Part shown: in pieces, positions 1 to 5,179 of the stretch
Layout of the letters: every line of letters starts with the position of its first letter
Numbering within the stretch: position 1 is the first letter of the stretch
Assembly: GCA_964545385.1 (NCBI GenBank)
Contig: CAZJFG010000027.1
Location: 1 to 5,179, forward strand
Direction of reading: 5' to 3'
Source of the DNA: GCA-002780795 sp964545385
Lineage (GTDB): Bacteria; Patescibacteriota; Microgenomatia; UBA1406; GWC2-37-13
DNA length: 5,179 nucleotides
Position numbers and translations under genes: made by a program
The notes under the pieces: generated by a model
The model's database searches: none
What the model saw: only the letters and a program-made list of their open reading frames with translations
Told to the model about the DNA's origin: nothing

Positions 1-191
1 TAATTTTTGATACCAGCCGGACCATCAATGTTTTCTTTTTACTTATAACTATCGGTTTTATTTATTTTTTGTTATATTTATTTTTAAGCTGGCTTTTTGA
101 GATCAAAGAAATTTATTTGATTTCAAAACTGATTACTAAGGCCAAAGAGTACCAAAAAAGAATACTTGAGATTTATACAAGTTATGAATAA
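1..191 (+). CDS. C-terminal end of a membrane protein, possibly MurJ-like (partial)
   Basis: An open frame read from base 3 runs without a stop to TAA at 189-191, giving about 62 residues; the start lies before the window. The visible part begins with a polar stretch (FDTSRTIN), then a strongly hydrophobic segment at about residues 9-32 (FFLLITIGFIYFLLYLFLSW), which is one long or two short membrane helices. It ends in a charged amphipathic helix (EIKEIYLISKLITKAKEYQK) and a short tail. This layout, a last membrane helix followed by a basic helix beginning near a Glu, resembles the C-terminus of the lipid II flippase MurJ/MviN. That would fit a downstream peptidoglycan gene, but the fragment is too short to prove it, and any polytopic membrane protein could end this way. 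The stop overlaps the next gene's ATG region by 8 bases (184-191), so the two are probably co-transcribed and translationally coupled. Confidence is fair that it is coding and low for the identity. Confidence 0.6.
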   Translation, partial: IFDTSRTINVFFLLITIGFIYFLLYLFLSWLFEIKEIYLISKLITKAKEYQKRILEIYTSYE

Positions 192-1443
192 ACATACACA
201 CAAAGAAAAAGCTATAAAATCCATCCAAAAAAAGCTTTTAGGTAAAAAACTTACCTATCAGGAAATCTATAATTTAATGGATGAAATCAGTAATAATCGT
301 CTAAGCGATGTTCTTACGACATATTTTGTCGCTGCTTCTTTTAAAGAAGGTTTTCCAATAGAAGAACTATACTACCTGACAAAAGCAATGGTAGAAACGG
401 GAAACCGCCTGCATTTTAAAGGCATTGTTGCCGACAAACACTCGACAGGCGGCTTGGCAGGCACTAGAACGACAATGATCGTTGTTCCTATTGTGGCTAC
501 AGCGGGTTTTAAGATACCAAAATTATCCTCAAGAGCAATTACCAGTCCTGCAGGCACAGCCGATGTTATGGAAGTTTTAGCGAAAGTGAATTTTCCGCCA
601 GAAAAGGTTACAAAAATTGTAAATGAAATAGGAGGATGCATCGTATGGAACGGGACAATGGGAATTGCGCCGGCCGACGATATCCTCATCCGTGTTGAAG
701 AACCGTTGTCTTTTGAATCATTTGACAAAATTATTATTTCAATCATGGCAAAAAAGGTAGCTGTCGGGACTAATCACCTAGTATTAGATATTCCTGTTGG
801 CAAAACCATAAAAATTCGCCATTTTAGCGATGCCGAAAAAATTGCGGAAAAATTTAAAATACTTGGCAAAAAATTTAATATTCAAACCATTACAGATATT
901 AATGAAGCGCTTGAACCAGCAGGATCTGGCGTAGGACCTGCACTTGAAGCTCGTGATGTTCTATCCGTTCTTAAACAGAGAACGGGCCGTCCTTTGAAAC
1001 TTGAATCAAAAGCACTTCGCTTGGCCGGAAAACTTCTTAATATATGCTTCGAAGACGCTAAAATTAAAAAAAACGGCGAAGATGAAGCTCGAGAAATCTT
1101 GACATCTGGAAAAGCGTTGGATAAGTTTCGAGAGATTATCAAAGCTCAAGGAGGTAGTAATAAATTAATAGACTGCGAAACTTTTCCGATAAAATCATAT
1201 AAAAAAGAAATAAAAGCTGGCCGTTCTGGTAAAATTAAAGAAGTAAATAATTATAATCTTAATACGATTTCTCGAATACTGGGTGCACCCGGTGATAAAT
1301 ATGCGGGAATTTACCTGCTTAGGAAAATCGATGAAAAAATTACTAAAAACGAGCCGGCACTGATTATTTACTCAAGCGATAAATACCGAATCACCGAAGC
1401 CGAGGAAACATTGAAAAATTTCGCCATTTATAAAATCAACTAA
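184..1443 (+). CDS. deoA: Thymidine phosphorylase family protein, AMP phosphorylase-like
   Basis: Members of this family split a nucleoside or nucleotide with phosphate. Archaeal AMP phosphorylase turns AMP into adenine and ribose 1,5-bisphosphate, feeding R15P isomerase and RuBisCO; thymidine phosphorylase makes deoxyribose 1-phosphate. The protein has 419 residues from the ATG at 184. In order: an alpha-helical N-terminal domain (about 20-75), KHSTGG phosphate-site motif (85-90), SRAITSPAGTADVME (116-130), WNGTMGIAPADD (155-166), SIMAKKVAVG (186-195), a DIPVG motif followed by Lys210, GPALEAR (251-257), and a C-terminal PYNP-type domain ending near YAGIYLL and IYSS. SRAITSPAGT and DIPVG are typical of AMP phosphorylases; thymidine phosphorylases usually have SGRGLGHTGGT. 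It lacks roughly 78 N-terminal residues compared with the ~500-residue archaeal enzymes, and Glu178 sits where they have a catalytic Asp. A TTG at 166 would add six residues; ATG 184 is preferred because it gives the short coupled overlap with the upstream gene. The substrate (AMP or thymidine/uridine) is not settled by sequence alone. Confidence 0.9.
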   Translation: MNKHTHKEKAIKSIQKKLLGKKLTYQEIYNLMDEISNNRLSDVLTTYFVAASFKEGFPIEELYYLTKAMVETGNRLHFKGIVADKHSTGGLAGTRTTMIVVPIVATAGFKIPKLSSRAITSPAGTADVMEVLAKVNFPPEKVTKIVNEIGGCIVWNGTMGIAPADDILIRVEEPLSFESFDKIIISIMAKKVAVGTNHLVLDIPVGKTIKIRHFSDAEKIAEKFKILGKKFNIQTITDINEALEPAGSGVGPALEARDVLSVLKQRTGRPLKLESKALRLAGKLLNICFEDAKIKKNGEDEAREILTSGKALDKFREIIKAQGGSNKLIDCETFPIKSYKKEIKAGRSGKIKEVNNYNLNTISRILGAPGDKYAGIYLLRKIDEKITKNEPALIIYSSDKYRITEAEETLKNFAIYKIN

Positions 1444-1446
1444 CCT

Positions 1447-2418
1447 ATGAAAATAAAAAAAACGCCAACTATTTTTTTTATCTTTATATTTTTTTTTCTA
1501 GGATTATTTTTGTTTTATAAAGAGGGTTCTTTACCTGTCAATAAATCGAATAACAAACCTGTTATATTTGTTGTCAAAAAAGGAGAAACGATGAACGATA
1601 TCATCAAAAATCTCGCCAAAGAAGAACTTATCCGAAACAAGCTTGTTTTTTACCTAATTGTTAAAACTATGGGAATAGAAACAAAAATCCAAGCAGGTTC
1701 TTTCAGACTTTCCCAGACAATGAGTGCTAAAGAAATTGCAAATAATCTGACTCATGGTACGCTTGATATCTGGTTAACCATAATTGAGGGATTGCGCAAA
1801 GAAGAAATCGCCCAGATTGTTTCGCAAAGTACTGGTATTCCGGAAACAGAGTTTTTGAAAGACGCACCTGACGAAGGCTATCTTTTCCCTGATACCTATC
1901 TTATTCCAGAACAGGCAACTTCAGGCGGCATTGTCGAGATTATGTTAAACAATTATTACCGCCGGTTTGACGAATCCTTAAAGACGCTTGCGAAAAAAAA
2001 AGGTCTTTCGGAAAAAGAGGTTTTGATCCTTGCCTCTTTGGTTGAAAAAGAAGGAAAAAACGATAGTGATCGCCAAAAAATAGCCAGTATCATTCTCAAA
2101 AGATACAAAAAAAACTGGCCGCTGCAAATAGATGCGACCGTTCAATACGCTCTTGGTTACCAGCCTGATGAAAAAACCTGGTGGAAACAAAACTTAACTG
2201 CCGACGATCTTGAAATCGACTCGCCCTACAATACCTACAAATATACCGGTTTACCTCCAGGTCCAATCTGCAACCCAGGTCTTTCTTCGATTAAAGCGGT
2301 TATCAACGCTGACCCAAATACTCCTTACTGGTACTATATTTCGGATAAAGATGGAAAAATGCACTATGCTAAAACCCTTGAAGAACACAACAAAAACATT
2401 AAAAATTATTTAGAATAA
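1447..2418 (+). CDS. mltG: Endolytic murein transglycosylase MltG (YceG-like)
   Basis: MltG cleaves nascent peptidoglycan glycan strands at the inner membrane and is thought to end their elongation. The protein has 323 residues, close to the family's usual length. A short basic N-terminus (MKIKKT) and one hydrophobic helix at about residues 9-24, rich in Phe, form an uncleaved anchor that places the rest outside the membrane. Residues 38-105 form a LysM-like subdomain (VVKKGETMNDIIKNL). The catalytic YceG domain follows, with EGYLFPDTY (143-151), the active-site loop LASLVEKEGK with Glu200 matching E. coli Glu218, LQIDATVQYALG (226-237), and SPYNTYKYTGLPPGPICNPG (259-278). The C-terminal motif YWYYISDKDGKMHY is also typical. 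All key residues are intact. The ATG lies 3 bases after the phosphorylase stop, with no Shine-Dalgarno, so translation probably depends on coupling or reinitiation. A run of nine A bases (1993-2001) lies just before the catalytic loop. Confidence 0.95.
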   Translation: MKIKKTPTIFFIFIFFFLGLFLFYKEGSLPVNKSNNKPVIFVVKKGETMNDIIKNLAKEELIRNKLVFYLIVKTMGIETKIQAGSFRLSQTMSAKEIANNLTHGTLDIWLTIIEGLRKEEIAQIVSQSTGIPETEFLKDAPDEGYLFPDTYLIPEQATSGGIVEIMLNNYYRRFDESLKTLAKKKGLSEKEVLILASLVEKEGKNDSDRQKIASIILKRYKKNWPLQIDATVQYALGYQPDEKTWWKQNLTADDLEIDSPYNTYKYTGLPPGPICNPGLSSIKAVINADPNTPYWYYISDKDGKMHYAKTLEEHNKNIKNYLE

Positions 2419-2423
2419 ATAAT

Positions 2424-2675
2424 ATGACCGATAGTCAAACGATAGAAAAAATTATAAGTGGAGTTGCCAAAGAAGAAAAAAAACCAAATAATCAACCTCG
2501 ATCTGAAGAAATCATAATAAACCAAACAGACGAAAAAATGAAAGGACAATTTGAAAGAACACAAAAAAGAATAAAGATGAAAGAAGACGCTCGAAGAATA
2601 AATATTGAAGTCAATCAACTGATTGATGACGAATTAAAAAAAGCTGAAGAAAGAAAAAATAACCCTCAACAGTAA
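2424..2675 (+). CDS. Small, highly charged hypothetical protein
   Basis: I do not recognise this 83-residue protein. Its ATG lies 5 bases after the mltG stop and its TAA ends at 2675, so it reads as the last gene of the plus-strand operon. The product is very rich in Lys, Glu, Asp, Arg, Asn and Gln, with no membrane segment, no signal peptide and no Cys. The first third (to about residue 35) looks loosely structured. Residues from about 36 to 78 (from DEKMKGQFERTQKRIKMKED onward) look like a continuous charged helix, possibly a coiled coil. It ends in NNPQQ. There is no recognisable Shine-Dalgarno. Support for a real gene is its position, direction and tight spacing, not homology. An antisense open frame over the same bases (2406-2618) translates to Phe/Tyr/Ser-rich low-complexity sequence and is probably a shadow. 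Confidence 0.6.
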   Translation: MTDSQTIEKIISGVAKEEKKPNNQPRSEEIIINQTDEKMKGQFERTQKRIKMKEDARRINIEVNQLIDDELKKAEERKNNPQQ

Positions 2676-2700
2676 AAGGTTAAGTTTTTTTCTTTTTTTT
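2647..2700. terminator. Candidate bidirectional terminator between convergent genes
   Basis: The inner stem is TAACC (2660-2664) with GGTTA (2678-2682) around a 13-base loop. It is flanked by an A-rich arm (2647-2659) and a T-rich arm (2686-2698) that can pair along 13 positions, including one G-C and one G-U pair, with three unpaired bases (2683-2685) on the right side. The plus-strand transcript therefore ends in a long U-rich tract broken by one C. The minus-strand transcript carries the mirror arrangement, with TTTTTTCTT after the stem. This fits a shared terminator for the plus operon and ftsK. The left arm and part of the loop lie inside the end of the small plus-strand gene (TAA at 2673-2675). 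The GC core is weak, so termination strength is uncertain. Confidence 0.4.
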
Positions 2701-2747
2701 AATGAAATTTCGTAAGATATTTTGGGCCGGAGCCGACAAATTGAAAA

Positions 2748-4889
2748 CTAATCTTGAGGTTGTTGTTCTGTGGTCATTGGCCGTTTGATGATTTCACGAG
2801 CCTTGGATCCTTCACAAGGACCTACATAACCTGCTGCTTCCAACTGGTCAAGAATTCTGGCTGCTCGAGCATAACCCACGGAAAGTTTGCGTTGTAAAAG
2901 TGAAGCTGAGGCCTTATCGCTTTGCATGATAATCTCAATTGCTTGTTTAAAAAGCTGGTCGCGTTCCTCTCCGTCTACAACCATTGTCCCGCCTCGACCG
3001 GCAACTGCCACTTCCTGAGTCGTCACTTCCTCGGTATAGTGTACCTCTGGTACTTGCATCTTCAGGAATTTAACAAGTTGATTTACGTCACGCTCGGAAA
3101 CATAAGGTCCTTGAATACGTTTTGGTTTAGCTTGATCTGGAGGTAAATAAAGCATGTCTCCCCTGCCTAAAAGCTTCTCAGCCCCCGGCATGTCGATAAT
3201 TACCCGAGAGTCAATCATTGAGGAAACATTAAAAGTAATGCGGCACGGTATATTGGCCTTCATCAGACCTGTAATAACATCAACAGATGGTCGCTGGGTG
3301 GCTAAAATTAGATGGATTCCGGTTGCCCTGGCCATTTGAGCTATTCTTGTAATCAGCTCTTCGGCATCGCCTGGGGCAAAAGTCATAAGATCGGCCAACT
3401 CATCTATGACAAAGATTATATACGGTTTTTTTTCCACACCATCAAGAGCATTGTAGCTCTCAAGATTACGCACTCTATGCTGAGAAAACTCCTTGTATCT
3501 GGCTTCCATCTGAGCAACCGTCCATTTGAGAGCTGAGATTATTTTATCCGACTCAACCACAACTTCGGTCAAAAGATGTGGTATACCGTTGTACAAAGTA
3601 AGTTCAACTCTTTTGGGATCTACCAAAATAAGCCGCAGCTCATCGGGTTTTGTCCTAAATAAAAACGTCGAGATCCAAGCATTTAAAAGGACAGATTTTC
3701 CAGAACCGGTCGATCCGGCAATCAGAGCGTGTGGCATTTTAGCGATACTTGTCGCCACAGGTTGACCTGAAACATCAAGTCCCAAAGGAACAAGCAAAGG
3801 ATCGTTGTTGTTTTCAAAAAGCGGCGAAGTCAAAAGATCTTTTAAAGTGACAATTTTTGGTCTTATATTTGGAATCTCAATCCCCACCAATGATCTACCC
3901 GGAATCGGTGCTTCGATTCTCACCTGGCCGGTTGGCGCGGCAATGGCAAGTGCAAGATCATTAGAGAGAGCCGTAATTCTTGAAAGTTTCGTCCCCATAG
4001 TAATACCGATGGCATACTGGGTAATGGCCGGCCCATAGTTCATCTCAGCCACTTTTGCACGAATACCAAAACTATCCAATGTTTTTTCAATTTTATTGGC
4101 AATATCTTTTACATCTCCCCGATCCGCCTCTTTCTGTTCAACATCGGCTAAAAGTGAAATCGGCGGGTAAACCCAGGTGGAAGAAAAACTTTTGGCAAGC
4201 GGTTTTATCACGATCTGACTCTGGGAAAAATTTGGAATCTGTTTCGGATTTTGCACTTGAATCGCCATCTGTGGAGCTCCAACTTTTTTATCCTGAATAA
4301 ATTCTTTCTGTTCTTCTTTACGTTTTTTGTCTTTGACTGAATCCTTCTCGCCAACTTCCCTAAAAAAATATTTTTTTATGAAAAAAAATGCCGATTTGAA
4401 AAGATTAAAAATGAAGATCAAGAAAACATCAATCGATGTGTCAAAAAACAAAACCAAACCAATAACAAAAACGATTCCCAAAATAATTATTGCACCAACC
4501 ATGGAAAAATCCAAACTCAAGTTCCTAAAAATAAGTTCGCCGTACTGGCCTGATTGGAAAATTCCAAGAACGGAAAAATAGATCATTATAGCACCAACTG
4601 TTACATTGGGGCGGATCATTTTGAGCTTTTTGGTATTAAAAAAATGCGTCGCCAAAAGAAATATTAAAAAAGGCACAAATATTTTTAAGGAACCAAAACG
4701 CTCTGCCATAGTCTCATTAATCCGAGACAGAATCCGGCCGTCTGTTTCTGTGGCAAAAAGACTGAAATTTGAAAGCAAAAAAACAACGCCAACACCCAAA
4801 AGAAAAAAACCGATTATATTGAAAATCGTTTTTTTATTTATTTTAAACTTAAGAAAAGGTAGTCGAATTATTTGCCTTCGTCTGGCCAT
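2748..4889 (-). CDS. ftsK: DNA translocase FtsK/SpoIIIE
   Basis: FtsK is a septum-located, ATP-driven hexameric pump that moves chromosome ends through the closing division site. From the ATG at 4889 the protein has 713 residues, near SpoIIIE size (about 790) and far shorter than E. coli FtsK (about 1330). The N-terminus has about five hydrophobic segments (roughly 22-42, 68-84, 96-111, 130-149, 155-176). A short charged linker follows (about 177-235). The alpha/beta motor domain contains Walker A AGSTGSGKS (391-399), VDPKRVEL (423-430), Walker B IIFVIDELADLM (491-502) and LILATQRPSVDVITGLMKAN (527-546). The C-terminal gamma winged helix (about 640-702, with LLQRKLSVGYARAARILDQL and GYVGPCEGSKARE) is the domain that reads KOPS/SRS polarity sequences in the family. 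All motor motifs are intact. A TTG at 4919 would add ten residues, but it lies upstream of the candidate -10 box, so ATG 4889 is preferred. The stop is TAG. pnp lies 57 bases upstream on the same strand. Confidence 0.96.
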   Translation of the reverse strand: MARRRQIIRLPFLKFKINKKTIFNIIGFFLLGVGVVFLLSNFSLFATETDGRILSRINETMAERFGSLKIFVPFLIFLLATHFFNTKKLKMIRPNVTVGAIMIYFSVLGIFQSGQYGELIFRNLSLDFSMVGAIIILGIVFVIGLVLFFDTSIDVFLIFIFNLFKSAFFFIKKYFFREVGEKDSVKDKKRKEEQKEFIQDKKVGAPQMAIQVQNPKQIPNFSQSQIVIKPLAKSFSSTWVYPPISLLADVEQKEADRGDVKDIANKIEKTLDSFGIRAKVAEMNYGPAITQYAIGITMGTKLSRITALSNDLALAIAAPTGQVRIEAPIPGRSLVGIEIPNIRPKIVTLKDLLTSPLFENNNDPLLVPLGLDVSGQPVATSIAKMPHALIAGSTGSGKSVLLNAWISTFLFRTKPDELRLILVDPKRVELTLYNGIPHLLTEVVVESDKIISALKWTVAQMEARYKEFSQHRVRNLESYNALDGVEKKPYIIFVIDELADLMTFAPGDAEELITRIAQMARATGIHLILATQRPSVDVITGLMKANIPCRITFNVSSMIDSRVIIDMPGAEKLLGRGDMLYLPPDQAKPKRIQGPYVSERDVNQLVKFLKMQVPEVHYTEEVTTQEVAVAGRGGTMVVDGEERDQLFKQAIEIIMQSDKASASLLQRKLSVGYARAARILDQLEAAGYVGPCEGSKAREIIKRPMTTEQQPQD

Positions 4890-4891
4890 AA

Positions 4892-4906
4892 TATTATTAA
4901 ATAATA
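4892..4906. repeat. Short perfect inverted repeat over the predicted ftsK start point
   Basis: The plus strand reads TATTATT, A, AATAATA: two perfect 7-base arms around one central base (4899). It lies between the candidate -10 box and the ftsK ATG, and its centre coincides with the expected transcription start. It could be an operator for a dimeric regulator or only AT-rich chance; with no G or C in it, chance is a serious option. The single-base centre makes an RNA hairpin of its full length impossible. Confidence 0.3.
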
Positions 4907-4935
4907 GTATAGCAAACAAATAAAATCAATTTTAA
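4906..4935 (-). promoter_or_regulatory. Candidate extended -10 promoter of ftsK
   Basis: On the minus strand, TGC immediately precedes TATACT (4911 down to 4906), an extended -10 element (TGnTATAAT with one mismatch). A weak -35 candidate, TTAAAA (4935 down to 4930), lies 18 bases upstream. Transcription would begin near 4899, about 10 bases before the ftsK ATG, giving an almost leaderless mRNA. The 57-base gap after pnp shows no terminator hairpin, so ftsK may also be read through from pnp. In such AT-rich DNA a -10-like match alone is modest evidence; the TG extension and position add some weight. Confidence 0.45.
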
Positions 4936-4946
4936 ATTAGAAAGAA

Positions 4947-5179
4947 TTATTTTATGATTTGGAGATTAATTCGTCCTTGGTTATCAATCTGATAAACTTT
5001 AACGTGAACTTTTTCACCAATTTTCACAACGGTCCCCGGATCTTTAACAAACTGTTTGACGCCCATCTTGGAAACATGAACCAAGCCCTCTTTACCGGGT
5101 AAAAATTCGACAAAAGCACCAAATGGCATTAATCGTTTGACAGTAGCATCAAACTCCTCGCCTACCTGAACTTCGCGAG
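4947..5179 (-). CDS. pnp: Polyribonucleotide nucleotidyltransferase, C-terminal S1 domain (partial)
   Basis: PNPase is a trimeric 3'-to-5' exoribonuclease that degrades RNA with phosphate. Only the last 76 complete codons are in the window; the gene continues beyond the right edge, and the frame stays open to it. The visible residues form one S1 RNA-binding fold. It opens with REVQVGEEFDATVKRL, then has the diagnostic MPFGAFVEFLPGKEGLVHVS, and closes with VHVKVYQIDNQGRINLQIIK before TAA. The combination of FGAFVE, GKEGLVHVS and a terminal GRINL strand is what PNPase C-termini look like (compare FGAFVAIGGGKEGLVHIS in E. coli). The protein ends directly after the S1 domain, with no acidic or Arg-rich tail. 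The KH and RNase PH domains must lie outside the window, so another S1 protein (such as ribosomal protein S1 or a Tex-like protein) is not formally excluded. A Met at 5127-5129 is internal to the S1 fold, not a start. Confidence 0.85.
   Translation of the reverse strand, partial: REVQVGEEFDATVKRLMPFGAFVEFLPGKEGLVHVSKMGVKQFVKDPGTVVKIGEKVHVKVYQIDNQGRINLQIIK

Noticed and set aside
372..746. Minus-strand open frame of 124 codons inside the phosphorylase gene.
   Set aside because: It lies entirely antisense to strongly conserved phosphorylase motifs and resembles no family I know; it is a shadow.
2406..2618. Minus-strand open frame of 70 codons over the small charged gene.
   Set aside because: Its translation is Phe/Tyr/Ser-rich low complexity, as expected opposite Lys/Glu-rich codons, and it overlaps the mltG end. 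The plus-strand frame has the better position and spacing.
2724..2736. GC-rich GGCCGGAGCC patch in the convergent gap as a terminator for ftsK.
   Set aside because: The stem is only three base pairs with a four-base loop, flanks do not pair, and no U-tract follows directly on the minus strand.
4361..4378. An 18-base perfect palindrome (A7-TA-T7 core) that could be a hairpin or binding site.
   Set aside because: It lies inside ftsK and simply encodes a Lys/Tyr/Phe stretch after the last membrane segment; low complexity explains it and there is no loop for a hairpin.
4606..4923. Plus-strand open frame of 105 codons opposite the N-terminus of ftsK.
   Set aside because: It is antisense to the membrane segments of ftsK. 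Its Lys/Arg/Ile-rich translation is the mirror of Phe/Leu/Asn codons, and no promoter or family match is seen.
1..5179. Possible alternative genetic code (UGA read as Gly), since all six visible stops are TAA or TAG.
   Set aside because: The complete genes are full length with no in-frame TGA, and conserved Gly positions such as Walker A and KHSTGG use GGN codons. Six non-TGA stops in AT-rich DNA are unremarkable.
1..5179. Mobile element, CRISPR array, phage or defence system.
   Set aside because: No transposase, integrase, direct repeats with spacers, toxin-antitoxin pair or nuclease gene is visible; FtsK here is the chromosomal division protein, with membrane segments and a gamma domain, not a conjugative FtsK-like ATPase.

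Overview
The window is an AT-rich, compact piece of a bacterial chromosome. It probably comes from a Candidate Phyla Radiation (Patescibacteria) genome, perhaps of the Microgenomates type. Four observations point that way. An archaeal-type AMP phosphorylase-like gene sits among ordinary bacterial cell-wall and chromosome genes. Intergenic gaps are very short. The four visible start codons lack a convincing Shine-Dalgarno sequence. The genes themselves (mltG, ftsK/spoIIIE, pnp) are bacterial. The lineage is an inference; there is no rRNA or other phylogenetic marker here.

The left half is a plus-strand operon. It opens with the C-terminal end of a membrane protein (up to 191; possibly a MurJ-like flippase). 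A DeoA/AMP phosphorylase-family gene (184-1443) overlaps it by 8 bases. Next come the lytic transglycosylase gene mltG (1447-2418, 3 bases later) and a small, highly charged protein of unknown function (2424-2675, 5 bases later). The 72-base convergent gap (2676-2747) and the end of the small gene hold an A/T-rich inverted repeat that could terminate transcription from both sides.

The right half is on the minus strand. The C-terminal S1 domain of polynucleotide phosphorylase (4947 to the window end) is followed, after 57 bases, by a complete SpoIIIE-type FtsK DNA translocase (2748-4889). The gap holds an extended -10 promoter so close to the ftsK ATG that its transcript would be nearly leaderless.

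Functionally, the plus operon mixes nucleotide salvage (phosphorolysis of AMP or a nucleoside) with peptidoglycan processing (MltG, and lipid II export if the first gene is murJ). The minus operon mixes RNA turnover (PNPase) with chromosome segregation at division (FtsK). I see no tRNA, rRNA, CRISPR array, insertion sequence or phage gene, and no stretch over 300 bases without a gene. The most interesting point is the phosphorylase: it carries AMP phosphorylase signatures, lacks the archaeal N-terminal domain, and has Glu where the archaeal enzyme has its annotated Asp proton donor.
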